This document shows positions 7,219 to 14,699 of a DNA stretch of 27,460 bases, piece by piece. Both the position numbers and the translations under genes were made by a program. The first letter of the stretch is position 1. Every line of letters begins with the position of its first letter. The notes beneath the pieces are model-generated. The model was not told the DNA's origin and made no database searches. It saw only the letters and a program-made list of their open reading frames with translations. Location: NCBI GenBank assembly GCA_011046145.1, contig DSBA01000036.1:1-27460 (forward strand), written 5' to 3'. This DNA is from Candidatus Uhrbacteria bacterium (lineage in GTDB: Bacteria; Patescibacteriota; Patescibacteriia; CAIXNZ01).

Positions 7219-7938
7219 ATGAATTTGAAATCAGGTTTGAAAATTTTTTTAATCATATTTTTATTTTTATTAATTCTTTTTAGCATTTATATTTATTTGA
7301 ATTTAGAAAAAATGGGAAAAGTTGATCAGCAAATTAGCGGCGAAACAAAGATTTTTTTACCCAAAGAATTTATTAAAGGCGAACTTTCAGTTTTTGATTC
7401 TATAAAAACGCGACGGTCTGTCAGGGATTATGCAAAAGAGCCTCTTAGCTTAAGGGAGCTTTCCACTTTGTTATTTGCCACCCAAGGCATTACTTCAGGC
7501 TATAAAAGAGCGGCGCCGAGCGCAGGAGCTTTGTATCCGATAGAAACTTATTTGGCTGTTAATAATGTGGAAGGGCTTGCAAAAGGGCTTTATCATTATT
7601 TGTCGCAGGAGCACTCATTGGTTATTGTCAAACCGGGCGATTTTTCTCGAGAAATAAGGAAATATTGCCTGGACCAGGATCCGCTGGAAAACGCGGCTGT
7701 TAATTTTATTTGGTCAGCGGTTTTTGAAAGGACAACTAAAAAATACGAGGAACGGGGCTTGCGCTATATTTTTATGGAAGCCGGCCATATTTCCCAAAAT
7801 TTATATTTGCAGGCTAATTCAATGGGGCTGGGGGTGGTTGCTATTGGCGCGTTTGATGATGAGAAAATCAATCAATTGCTGGATATTGATTCTGAAAAAG
7901 AGAGTGTAATTTATATCAACTCGGTTGGTAGAAAGTAA
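7219..7938 (+). CDS. Membrane-anchored SagB/ThcOx-type nitroreductase-family oxidoreductase
   Basis: This is an FMN-dependent oxidoreductase of the nitroreductase superfamily, closest in pattern to the SagB/ThcOx branch. The recognisable features are RRSVRDY (FMN phosphate site), the segment APSAGALYPIETYL, and LYLQANSMGLGVVAIGAF near the C-terminus. A single hydrophobic helix at about residues 7-27 precedes the domain, so the protein is probably anchored with its enzyme domain on one face of the membrane. No peptide-modification genes typical of SagB clusters are nearby, so the substrate is unknown. The start at 7219 is preferred to 7213 because the -10 box covers the earlier codon. The gene is convergent with a small - strand gene, and the two share a terminator. 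Its place beside hydD may reflect a redox link, but this is inference. Confidence 0.85.
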   Translation: MNLKSGLKIFLIIFLFLLILFSIYIYLNLEKMGKVDQQISGETKIFLPKEFIKGELSVFDSIKTRRSVRDYAKEPLSLRELSTLLFATQGITSGYKRAAPSAGALYPIETYLAVNNVEGLAKGLYHYLSQEHSLVIVKPGDFSREIRKYCLDQDPLENAAVNFIWSAVFERTTKKYEERGLRYIFMEAGHISQNLYLQANSMGLGVVAIGAFDDEKINQLLDIDSEKESVIYINSVGRK

Positions 7939-7985
7939 TATTTATTTTTGAAATTTATTGAATTTTAGTAGTTTTTAAAAAAGAA

Positions 7986-8014
7986 AAAAGCCGAGGTTGT
8001 TAGTCTCGGCTTTT
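7986..8014. terminator. Bidirectional terminator
   Basis: AAAAGCCGAG (7986-7995) pairs with CTCGGCTTTT (8005-8014) around a 9-base loop. Read on the - strand it is followed by TTCTTTTTT, giving a strong terminator for the 92-aa gene. On the + strand it can end the nitroreductase transcript. Confidence 0.85.
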
Positions 8015-8034
8015 GCGCGCGGGGGGCGACGCAG

Positions 8035-8313
8035 TTAGGCCATTTTTATTTTTCGATCGTGGTCCCAGCCACAAGGGCAGATACCGCCTTCATCAATATA
8101 ACCACCGCATTTGGCGCAGCGATTGCCATTGAAAGTTCCGGGCATTGCTTGAGGCAATGGCTTGGGTTTTGCAGACTGTCCGTCTTTGAATTCTTGAAGC
8201 GCCTGGATAAGCTTGTTGATTTGTTCGAGGTTACGATTCTCTTTTTGAATCAGCTCAATGGCTGATCCGCACAAGGAAATCACTCTTGCCCCCTGGTCGG
8301 TGTTAGCAACCAT
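8035..8313 (-). CDS. Small zinc-ribbon protein, 92 aa
   Basis: This is an uncharacterised small protein with an N-terminal helical region (about residues 17-45, possibly a coiled coil), a proline/lysine linker (PKPLPQAMPG) and a C-terminal zinc-ribbon-like motif: C66-x2-C69 and C79-x-C81 (CAKCGG and CPCGWDHD). The architecture suggests protein or nucleic-acid binding, but no function is known to me. The start is supported by AGGAG six bases before the ATG on the - strand and by a strong promoter (8379-8407). It ends in its own terminator. It lies between the hydrogenase subunit genes yet on the opposite strand, so it is an independent unit. Confidence 0.75.
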   Translation of the reverse strand: MVANTDQGARVISLCGSAIELIQKENRNLEQINKLIQALQEFKDGQSAKPKPLPQAMPGTFNGNRCAKCGGYIDEGGICPCGWDHDRKIKMA

Positions 8314-8378
8314 TTTTTTCTCCTTTTTTTGAGGTTGATGTTGACCCGGTTTTAGCGGGCTAAAAAGAACTTTATTAT

Positions 8379-8407
8379 AGTATATTATATTTTTTAAAAT
8401 TTGTCAA
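8379..8407 (-). promoter_or_regulatory. Sigma-70-type promoter of the zinc-ribbon gene
   Basis: On the - strand TTGACA (8407-8402) and TATACT (8384-8379) are separated by exactly 17 bases. Transcription would start about 60 bases upstream of the AUG, leaving room for the Shine-Dalgarno sequence. Confidence 0.75.
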
Positions 8408-8430
8408 TTTTTTTATCTTTGGAATTTTTT

Positions 8431-8439
8431 TGTTATAAT
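8431..8439 (+). promoter_or_regulatory. Extended -10 element
   Basis: TGTTATAAT matches the extended -10 seen before hydB. No -35 consensus is present at the right distance. It would drive the 75-aa gene and probably hydA, and it is arranged back to back with the promoter of the zinc-ribbon gene. Confidence 0.5.
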
Positions 8440-8510
8440 GAAAACAGATTTTGGATCACAGAGTTCTGATTGCCGTAATCTGCAATTTTAAAGCATTAAT
8501 CAGAAAAAAC

Positions 8511-8738
8511 ATGACGCAATTTTTAACTTTTGACTTTAATACTGCTTACGCTGAAATTAAAGAGAGAGCAGAAGGTCAGGCCATAATTAATAAGGAAGCT
8601 TGGAGCATGATAGTTGAAGAGTATGTTAATGAAAAAATTGATTTGGGAGAATTGGATCCTGACCAAAATACAGAATTAATGGAATCCCAATTAAATGCTA
8701 TGTGGCCGGAATATGAGAAAAATTTAAAGATTAAATGA
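8511..8738 (+). CDS. Small acidic hypothetical protein, 75 aa
   Basis: I do not recognise this protein. It is short, acidic and probably helical, ending in a region rich in Asp and Glu (EKIDLGELDPDQNTELMESQ). The start at 8511 (MTQFLTF) is preferred to an in-frame ATG at 8451 because the 20 extra residues lack the same composition and the upstream codon lies near the predicted transcription start. No Shine-Dalgarno sequence is visible. It precedes hydA by 87 bases on the same strand, so it may share a transcript with the large subunit. A role as an accessory protein of the hydrogenase is possible but unsupported. Confidence 0.55.
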   Translation: MTQFLTFDFNTAYAEIKERAEGQAIINKEAWSMIVEEYVNEKIDLGELDPDQNTELMESQLNAMWPEYEKNLKIK

Positions 8739-8825
8739 GAAATCGTTTGTTTGAATTTTTCTATAATTGTATTAATTTTGCGGTATTAAAAAGATCATAT
8801 TTAAAAAATTTGTTAAAAAATAAAC

Positions 8826-10094
8826 ATGTCTAAAATTAAAACAATAAAAATCAATCATATTGCCAAAATGGAAGGCCATACAGGTTTTGTGGCCCATATT
8901 TTAGACGGCAATGTCATAAAAGCGAAAATGGAAACTAAAGAAGGAGCTCGTTTGATTGAGGGCGTGCTTTTGGGACGGGATTATTACGAGGCGCCGATAA
9001 TTACAGGACGCATTTGCGGCATTTGCCCGATTGTCCATTTTTTATCTTCAGCCCAGGCTATTGAACAGGCTTTCAGGATTAAAGTCAGTGATCAGACAGT
9101 CCAATTGCGCAAGGTCATGGAATTATTGCAGATTATTCATTCTCATGCCTTGCACGTTTATTTTTTATCTTTGCCTGATTTTTTTGACATAGAAAATGAT
9201 TTGAATTTTATTAAAAAATATCCCAAAGAAACAAAAGCCATATTAAGAGTGCGCCAGTTTGCTATTGACATGGTTAAATTGATCGGCGGCAGAACTGTTC
9301 ATCCTCTAACTATGGTAGTAGGTGGATTTAAAAAATTGCCTGATATGGGAAAGATTAATAAGATGTTGGTTAGTTACGCGGAAATTTTGGAAGACGCTTT
9401 GCTAGTAGGGGAATTTACTAGAAAAATCAAATACCCAAAATTCAGCAGAAAGACAGAGTTTGTTTCTCTTTATAATTTCAAGGAATACGAAGTGCTTTGC
9501 GGAGATATTATAAACAGTGAGGGGAAAAAGTATAAAGTAAAAGATTTTTATCATGTAATTGAGGAATTTCATCATCCGTTTGAAAAAGTCAAAAGGACAG
9601 CTTACCGTGATAAGCCGTATTTTTCAGGAGCATTAGCCAGAGTGAATAATAATTTTGATTTTTTAAATCCTTATGCCAAAAAATTATGGCAAGGTTCAGG
9701 TTTTCCAATTCCGAGTTATAATACATTCCATAATGTTTTTGCCCAAGCGGTTGAAATTGTGCATTGCTTGGAAGAAATAAATAAAATTTTTAAGCAATTG
9801 GGTAAAATTGACCAAAAAAATACTCAAGTTAAAGTTTTGCCAAAAGCTGGAGAAGGCTGGGGAGCGGTTGAAGCGCCGCGGGGAATTTTGCTCGATTATT
9901 ATAAGCTTGATAAAAAAGGCAAAATTTTAGAGGCTAATATTATTACTCCTACAGCCCAGTTTTTAGCTAATTTAGAAGCTGATTTAAAAGTTTATCTGCC
10001 TGATATTTATAAATTGCCTATTGCCCAAAGAAGGAGAAAAATAAGGACATTGGTCAGGGCTTATGATCCGTGTATTAGTTGTGCAACGCATTAG
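8826..10094 (+). CDS. hydA: Sulfhydrogenase-type [NiFe] hydrogenase large (alpha) subunit, no C-terminal extension
   Basis: This is the catalytic large subunit that binds the NiFe(CN)2CO site. The L1 motif GRICGICPIVH supplies C64 and C67 (residues 61-71), and the L2 motif DPCISCATH supplies C416 and C419. EGHTGF near residue 16 carries the conserved glutamate of the family. The length of 422 aa is normal for group 3b. The reading frame stops immediately after His422, the residue after which a maturation protease normally cuts. No tail is left to remove, so maturation here should not need a HycI/FrxA-type endopeptidase. The TAG stop coincides with the start of an unusual decamer-repeat element (10091-10210). 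The gene has no Shine-Dalgarno sequence. Confidence 0.95.
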   Translation: MSKIKTIKINHIAKMEGHTGFVAHILDGNVIKAKMETKEGARLIEGVLLGRDYYEAPIITGRICGICPIVHFLSSAQAIEQAFRIKVSDQTVQLRKVMELLQIIHSHALHVYFLSLPDFFDIENDLNFIKKYPKETKAILRVRQFAIDMVKLIGGRTVHPLTMVVGGFKKLPDMGKINKMLVSYAEILEDALLVGEFTRKIKYPKFSRKTEFVSLYNFKEYEVLCGDIINSEGKKYKVKDFYHVIEEFHHPFEKVKRTAYRDKPYFSGALARVNNNFDFLNPYAKKLWQGSGFPIPSYNTFHNVFAQAVEIVHCLEEINKIFKQLGKIDQKNTQVKVLPKAGEGWGAVEAPRGILLDYYKLDKKGKILEANIITPTAQFLANLEADLKVYLPDIYKLPIAQRRRKIRTLVRAYDPCISCATH

Positions 10095-10210
10095 GTTATA
10101 TTAGGTTTTATGATGTTTTATGATGTTGTATGATGTTAGATGAGGTTGCTTTGAATTTCAAGAGCAACCTTATACAGCCCAATATAACTGCATACAACTT
10201 CATATAACTT
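10091..10210. repeat. Decamer-phased imperfect palindrome between hydA and rsmE
   Basis: The left arm is a run of six related 10-base units from 10091 to 10150, for example TTAGGTTTTA, TGATGTTTTA, TGATGTTGTA and TGAGGTTGCT. The right arm (10163-10210) reads as related decamers on the other strand. The centre is a strong hairpin: AGGTTGCT (10143-10150) pairs with AGCAACCT (10163-10170), with TTG/CAA inside. The outer arms match at about 20 of 24 positions. It may fold as an RNA hairpin at the end of the hydA transcript or be a small mobile or repeat element. It begins at the hydA stop codon. Confidence 0.65.
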
Positions 10211-10224
10211 TTTATTCCAAGCGC

Positions 10225-10944
10225 ATGTTTAGATTTTTTTTAAAACAAAAAATTGAAGATCCGCAAAATATTGTCATTGCCGACAAGGAAATTATCCATA
10301 AACTAACTAAAGTATTGCGCAAAAAAGTTGGCGATACTTTTTTTATTTTTGACAGCCAAGCCGAGGAATATGAAGTTGAAATAATTGAAATAAATAGCAA
10401 GCAAGTCGCTTGTAAAAGCTTGAGCCGTAGTTTTGTGGATAGGGAATTAAGCGTGGCAATAAATTTATACCAGGCTTTGCTTAAAAAAGATAAATTTGAA
10501 TTGGTTTTGCAAAAAGCAGCTGAAATTGGAGTCAAGACCATTAATCCGCTTTTAACTGAATTTTGCGTTGCGGAAAAATTAAGTGAGAATAAAATTAGCC
10601 GCTGTCATAAAATTATAGAAGAGGCCACGTTGCAAAGTGGCGGCAAGATTCCGCCTGATTTTATTGTTTTGTCAGATTTCAAGGAAGCAATACAGTCTTT
10701 GCCGGCCCAGGATTTAAGTTTAATTGCTTATGAAAATGAAGATAAAAATTCGCTTAAAGAGATAATTGATAAGACTCAAGCCAGAACAATTAACATATTC
10801 ATTGGTCCAGAAGGAGGTTTTTCCAGCGAGGAAATAAATTTGGCTTTAAGGAATTCAGTAGCGCCGGTCAGCCTGGGCAAAAGGATATTGCGCGCTGAAA
10901 CAGCGGCGGTTGTAGCTTGCGGAATAATAGCTCAAAAAAATTAA
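10225..10944 (+). CDS. rsmE: 16S rRNA (uracil1498-N3)-methyltransferase RsmE
   Basis: RsmE methylates N3 of U1498 in 16S rRNA using S-adenosylmethionine. The C-terminal SPOUT (knotted) domain shows the diagnostic FIGPEGGFSSEEI (about residues 192-204) and LGKRILRAETAAVVACGII (about 216-234). The N-terminal PUA-like domain contains HKLTKVLRKKVGD. The length of 239 aa is normal. It starts 14 bases after the decamer palindrome and has no Shine-Dalgarno sequence. It is a housekeeping gene lodged between hydA and the hypA-like gene, which follows 13 bases later, so both are probably on one transcript. Confidence 0.93.
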   Translation: MFRFFLKQKIEDPQNIVIADKEIIHKLTKVLRKKVGDTFFIFDSQAEEYEVEIIEINSKQVACKSLSRSFVDRELSVAINLYQALLKKDKFELVLQKAAEIGVKTINPLLTEFCVAEKLSENKISRCHKIIEEATLQSGGKIPPDFIVLSDFKEAIQSLPAQDLSLIAYENEDKNSLKEIIDKTQARTINIFIGPEGGFSSEEINLALRNSVAPVSLGKRILRAETAAVVACGIIAQKN

Positions 10945-10957
10945 TTTATATTTTGAT

Positions 10958-11212
10958 ATGCACGATCTTCACGAAGCTGACAAAATTTTGAAACTTATTT
11001 TAAACCATGCTTTTCAAAACAATTTAAAGAAAGTCACTATGGCAGAAATTGAATTGGGAAGCGTGATAGAACATGGGGATGAAATCTCGGCGGAAAATTT
11101 GGAGTTTAATATTAAAATGCTGGCCAAAAACACACTGGCGGAAAATCTTAAAATTAAAATTAATAAAGTTAAAGGCGATTCTTGGGTTTTGAAGAAAATC
11201 CAAGGTAAGTAG
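10958..11212 (+). CDS. hypA: HypA-like hydrogenase nickel chaperone lacking the zinc ribbon
   Basis: This matches the N-terminal nickel-binding half of HypA, which delivers nickel to the hydrogenase large subunit. It begins MHDL, keeping His2, the key nickel ligand (most HypA proteins have MHE). The conserved core follows: KKVTMAEIELGSV, then ENLEFNIKMLAKNTLAENLKIKINKV. In a full HypA of about 115 residues the zinc-ribbon cysteine pairs follow here. This protein instead ends at residue 84 with no cysteine at all. The stop is a clean TAG and the next gene's promoter follows directly, so no lost 3' part is apparent nearby. It may keep the nickel site with changed structure, or rely on another protein. 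Confidence 0.75.
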   Translation: MHDLHEADKILKLILNHAFQNNLKKVTMAEIELGSVIEHGDEISAENLEFNIKMLAKNTLAENLKIKINKVKGDSWVLKKIQGK

Positions 11213-11240
11213 ATTTAGATTCTTAATTATTTATAATTTA

Positions 11241-11249
11241 TGGTATAAT
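11241..11249 (+). promoter_or_regulatory. Extended -10 promoter of pgk, leaderless
   Basis: TGGTATAAT ends exactly six bases before the pgk ATG at 11256, placing the expected transcription start on the A of the start codon. There is no Shine-Dalgarno sequence and only a poor -35. Confidence 0.65.
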
Positions 11250-11255
11250 ATTAAT

Positions 11256-12449
11256 ATGAAGTTAAAAACCATTAAACAACTTAAGAATTTAAAAAACAAG
11301 ACAGTTTTTGTGCGCGTTGATTACAACGTGATTTTAAAAAATAATAAAGTTTTGGAAACGGAAAGAATAGAAAGAAGCTTTTCAACTATAAATTATCTTT
11401 TAAAAAATAAAGCCAAAATTATTTTGGCTTCGCATCTTGGCCGGCCTGATGGCAAGCCCGTGAAAGAGTTTAGCTTACGCCCCATTGTTAAATATCTTAA
11501 TAAGATTACTCAAAAGCGGGTTTATTTTGCGGATGATTGCCTTGGGGAAAAAGTCCAAAAACAAGCGTCTTCACTTAAGGCCGGGCAAATTTTGCTTTTG
11601 GAAAATTTGCGTTTTTATCCGGGTGAAGAAAAAAATGACGCAAAATTTGCCCGGGAATTGGCTTCTTTAGCCGATATTTATGTTAACGACGCTTTTGCTG
11701 TGAGCCATCGGGCTCATGCTTCTGTTAACGCTATTGCAAAAATTTTGCCTGCTTACGCTGGCATAAACCTGGCCGATGAAGTTATAAATTTAAGCAGGCT
11801 TATAAAAGGATTTAAAAAACCAGCTGTGGCTGTTATCGGCGGTGTGAAAATTTCTACTAAGATAAAAGTTATTGATAATTTTTTGAGAAAATACGATTAT
11901 GTTTTAATTGGCGGCGCTTTGGCTAATAATTTTTATGCGGCGCAAAAAATAAATATCGGCCAGTCGGTTTATGAAAAAGATTTTTTGCCTTTGGCCGAGC
12001 GATTAATGAAAAAAGCGGGTAATAAATTAATACTGCCAATTGACGTGCGCGTCAGCAATAATTTAAAGGGCAGAGGCGCTGTTAAGGCGGTTAATATTAT
12101 TGATCTTACTAAAGTGAAAAATAAAAAATTTTTCATAGTAGATATCGGACCAAAAACAGAATTAAATTTTGACGCTTATATGAAATTAGCTAAGACTTTG
12201 GTTTGGAACGGTCCTATGGGGGTTTTTGAAATAGATAAATACGCTCATGGCAGTGAGTTTGTGGCAAAAAATGCAGCTATTCTTTCTAAAGGCCCGGCTT
12301 TTGGCGTGGCTGGGGGTGGAGAGACAATAGCTGTCATTGAAAAGTTTAAAATGAAAAATTGGTTTGATTTTGTTTCAACTGCTGGCGGAGCCATGCTGGA
12401 ATTTTTGGAAGGCAAAATTTTGCCCGGCCTTAAACCTTTAAAAAAATAA
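11256..12449 (+). CDS. pgk: Phosphoglycerate kinase
   Basis: This enzyme transfers the acyl phosphate of 1,3-bisphosphoglycerate to ADP, the first ATP-yielding step of lower glycolysis. The conserved motifs occur in order: RVDYNVIL (substrate arginine and aspartate, about 21-28), ASHLGRPDGK (about 59-68), LENLRFYPGE (about 116-125), NDAFAVSHRAHAS, IGGVKISTKIKVI (usually GGAKVSxK), WNGPMGVFE, and the nucleotide-binding GGGETIA and STAGGAMLE at the C-terminus. The length of 397 aa is full. Transcription should begin at or next to the ATG. It opens the glycolytic block shared with eno and the two gpmI genes. A pair of hairpins follows the stop. Confidence 0.97.
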   Translation: MKLKTIKQLKNLKNKTVFVRVDYNVILKNNKVLETERIERSFSTINYLLKNKAKIILASHLGRPDGKPVKEFSLRPIVKYLNKITQKRVYFADDCLGEKVQKQASSLKAGQILLLENLRFYPGEEKNDAKFARELASLADIYVNDAFAVSHRAHASVNAIAKILPAYAGINLADEVINLSRLIKGFKKPAVAVIGGVKISTKIKVIDNFLRKYDYVLIGGALANNFYAAQKINIGQSVYEKDFLPLAERLMKKAGNKLILPIDVRVSNNLKGRGAVKAVNIIDLTKVKNKKFFIVDIGPKTELNFDAYMKLAKTLVWNGPMGVFEIDKYAHGSEFVAKNAAILSKGPAFGVAGGGETIAVIEKFKMKNWFDFVSTAGGAMLEFLEGKILPGLKPLKK

Positions 12450-12463
12450 TTTGATAATTTAAA

Positions 12464-12494
12464 GCCGCCTTTAGCGGCATTCCGCCACAGGCGG
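12464..12494. repeat. REP-like double hairpin after pgk
   Basis: Two GC-rich hairpins lie in tandem: GCCGC/GCGGC (12464-12468 with 12474-12478) and CCGCC/GGCGG (12482-12486 with 12490-12494). They are strikingly GC-rich for this DNA and are flanked by AATTT/AAATT repeats. A similar pair follows pyrH. No T-run follows, so this is not a standard terminator; mRNA 3'-end protection is one possibility. Confidence 0.5.
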
Positions 12495-12538
12495 GACAAT
12501 TTAATAATTTAATTAATTTAACAATTAAATTCAAATCT

Positions 12539-13315
12539 ATGTGGCCAAAATTTAAAGAAAATAAAATCATTAAAATTTTGCTGGTTATTTTAGTGGCTGG
12601 CTTGATTGTCAGTTTAATTGCCAGCTTGATTTTATGGTCCCGCAATTTGTACAAACAAAATTATTATATTGGCAAAAGCCCTGATATACAAAGGACGATT
12701 AGTATTAGCGGAGAAGGCAAGGTGACTGCCATCCCTGATATTGCTATGGTTAATCTTGGTTTGGAAACAGAAAAAATTGATGTGACTGAAGCCCAAGATA
12801 TTAATTCTCAGACAATGAACAGCTTAATTGAGAAATTAAAAACTTTGGGTATTGCTTCAGAAGATATTCAGACAACAAATTACAGCATTTACCCCAGATA
12901 TGACTGGAAAGACGGAATGCAGGTCTTAAGAGGCTATATTGTCAACCAAAATGTTACGGTTAAGATCCGCCAGACTGATAAAATAGACCAAGTTTTAAGA
13001 ATAGCCGGCGAATTAAAGTTAAACCAAATCGGCGGTTTGTCTTTTGGCATTGACCAACCAGAAGTTTACAGGCAAGAGGCTCGCGTTAAAGCATTAGAAA
13101 ACGCCAAAGAAAAAGCTAATGAATTGGCAAGGGTAATGGGTGTTAAATTAGGCAAAGTGGTTTCTTTTAGCGAGAATGAAAATTATTTCCCGAAAGCCTT
13201 GCCTGTTTATGATTCCCGGGCAGAATTAGGTTTTGGCGCTGGAGGAACTCCAACAGTTGAGGTCGGCAGCCAAGAAATTGTGGTTATGGCGACTGTTTTA
13301 TATGAATTGGATTAA
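12539..13315 (+). CDS. Membrane-anchored SIMPL-domain (DUF541) protein
   Basis: This is an uncharacterised protein of the SIMPL (DUF541, OmpBP26-like) family. A single membrane helix (about residues 11-33) anchors a domain outside the cytoplasm. The domain has the usual opening ISISGEGKVTAIPDIAMVNLGLET, followed by the LKTLGIASEDIQTTNYSIYPRYDW segment and a C-terminal EARVKALENAKEKANELARVMGVKLGKVVS helix-turn. The length of 258 aa fits. The biochemical role of the family is not established. It sits between pgk and eno without a Shine-Dalgarno sequence or a clear promoter, so it may be read from the pgk promoter. Confidence 0.85.
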   Translation: MWPKFKENKIIKILLVILVAGLIVSLIASLILWSRNLYKQNYYIGKSPDIQRTISISGEGKVTAIPDIAMVNLGLETEKIDVTEAQDINSQTMNSLIEKLKTLGIASEDIQTTNYSIYPRYDWKDGMQVLRGYIVNQNVTVKIRQTDKIDQVLRIAGELKLNQIGGLSFGIDQPEVYRQEARVKALENAKEKANELARVMGVKLGKVVSFSENENYFPKALPVYDSRAELGFGAGGTPTVEVGSQEIVVMATVLYELD

Positions 13316-13352
13316 AAAAGAACAATAATTTAATTAGTATTTTTCACTATTT

Positions 13353-14612
13353 ATGATCAATTCTAAAAAAATCAAAAAGATTCAGGCCCGTGAAATTTTA
13401 GATTCGCGCGGCTATCCGACTATTGAAGTTAAAGTTTTTCTTAAAAGTGGCATTATGGCAAAAGCCAGCGTGCCTTCAGGCGCTTCAACTGGCAGCCACG
13501 AAGCTTGGGAGTTGCGCGATGGCAACAAAAAGCGCTATTTGGGAAAAGGAGTTTTAAAGGCAGTTAAAAACGTCAATCAAGATATTAATTATTTGCTTAA
13601 AGGCCTTGATGTTAATAAACAGCAGGATATTGATAAATTAATGGTTAAGCTGGATAACACGCCAAATAAATCTGATTTGGGCGCAAATGCCATCTTGGGC
13701 GTTTCTTTGGCTTGTGCCCGGGCAGGAGCCAAATCATTAGGCATGCCTTTTTATCGTTATTTAAGAAAAATTTATAATATTCATTATAATAATTTTAAAA
13801 TGCCTTTGGCCACGATGAATATTTTAAACGGCGGCAAGCATGCTGATTGGGTATTGGATGTTCAGGAGTTTATGATTGTGCCCCGGGCGAAAAAAATGGC
13901 CAAAAGAGTGCAAATGGGCAGTGAAATATTCCATAATTTGGCTGAAATTTTAAAAAAGAAAAAATTAAGCGTTTCTGTCGGTGATGAAGGCGGCTATGCT
14001 GTCAGGCTAAGAAAAAATGAAGAGGCTTTTTTATTGATTTTGGCTGCTATTAAAAAAGCAGGCTATAAACCCTATAAAGACGTTAATTTGGCTATTGACG
14101 CTGCTGCCAGTGAATTTTATATTAAAAGCCAGAAAACCTACAAAATTAATAAGAAAAAATTAAAGGCTGATAAATTAATTAAGCTTTATCAAGATTGGCA
14201 GCGTAAATATAAGCTGATTTTAATTGAGGATGGCTTGGCAGAAGATGAATGGGACAAGTGGCAACTTTTGAATAAAAAACTATGTTCAAAATGCTTGATA
14301 GTCGGAGATGATCTTTTTGTCACTAATATTAAACGATTGCAAAAGGGGATTGATATGCAGGCAGCCAATGCGATTTTGATTAAGCTTAATCAGATCGGGA
14401 CATTAACAGAAACAATTGCCGCCATTTATCTGGCTAAACAGCATAATTACAAGGTTATTATTTCTCATAGAAGCGGGGAGACCTGTGATACAACAATCGC
14501 TGATTTGGCGGTAGCTGTTAATGCTGATTATATTAAAACCGGTTCAATGTCAAGGAGCGAGAGAATTAACAAGTATAACAGGCTAATGGAAATTGAAGAG
14601 GAATTAAAATAA
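13353..14612 (+). CDS. eno: Enolase
   Basis: Enolase converts 2-phosphoglycerate to phosphoenolpyruvate. Visible motifs are ILDSRGYPTIEV, VPSGASTGSHEAWELRD (mobile loop), GGKHADW (active-site His), VGDEGGYA (catalytic Glu region), IEDGLAEDEWDKW and GDDLFVTN (Mg ligands), ILIKLNQIGTLTET (catalytic Lys) and ISHRSGETCDTTIADLAVA. The length of 419 aa is close to the bacterial norm, with slightly unusual substitutions (GGKHADW for the common GGSHAxN). The gene has no Shine-Dalgarno sequence and ends in a good terminator (14621-14652). It completes the 1,3-bisphosphoglycerate to phosphoenolpyruvate set with the neighbouring pgk and gpmI genes. Confidence 0.95.
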   Translation: MINSKKIKKIQAREILDSRGYPTIEVKVFLKSGIMAKASVPSGASTGSHEAWELRDGNKKRYLGKGVLKAVKNVNQDINYLLKGLDVNKQQDIDKLMVKLDNTPNKSDLGANAILGVSLACARAGAKSLGMPFYRYLRKIYNIHYNNFKMPLATMNILNGGKHADWVLDVQEFMIVPRAKKMAKRVQMGSEIFHNLAEILKKKKLSVSVGDEGGYAVRLRKNEEAFLLILAAIKKAGYKPYKDVNLAIDAAASEFYIKSQKTYKINKKKLKADKLIKLYQDWQRKYKLILIEDGLAEDEWDKWQLLNKKLCSKCLIVGDDLFVTNIKRLQKGIDMQAANAILIKLNQIGTLTETIAAIYLAKQHNYKVIISHRSGETCDTTIADLAVAVNADYIKTGSMSRSERINKYNRLMEIEEELK

Positions 14613-14620
14613 AATCTGGC

Positions 14621-14652
14621 AAAAATCCTCGTTTTAGGCAGCGGGGATTTTT
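14621..14652 (+). terminator. Terminator of eno
   Basis: AAAAATCCTCG (14621-14631) pairs with CGGGGATTTTT (14642-14652), with one T·G wobble, around a 10-base loop. Confidence 0.8.
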
Positions 14653-14662
14653 AAATTTGTAT

Positions 14663-14691
14663 TTGAAAAAAAATTAATTTTGAGCTAAAAT
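14663..14691 (+). promoter_or_regulatory. Promoter of the tandem gpmI genes
   Basis: TTGAAA (14663-14668) and TAAAAT (14686-14691) are spaced by 17 bases. The -10 ends 8 bases before the ATG at 14700, so the transcript should be leaderless or have a leader of about two bases. Confidence 0.6.
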
Positions 14692-14699
14692 GATTATAT

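Noticed and set aside
8015..8034. Short GC-rich patch (GCGCGCGGGGGGCGACGCAG) next to the bidirectional terminator
   Set aside because: It is too short and isolated to interpret. It could be part of a GC-rich repeat but matches no other segment here.
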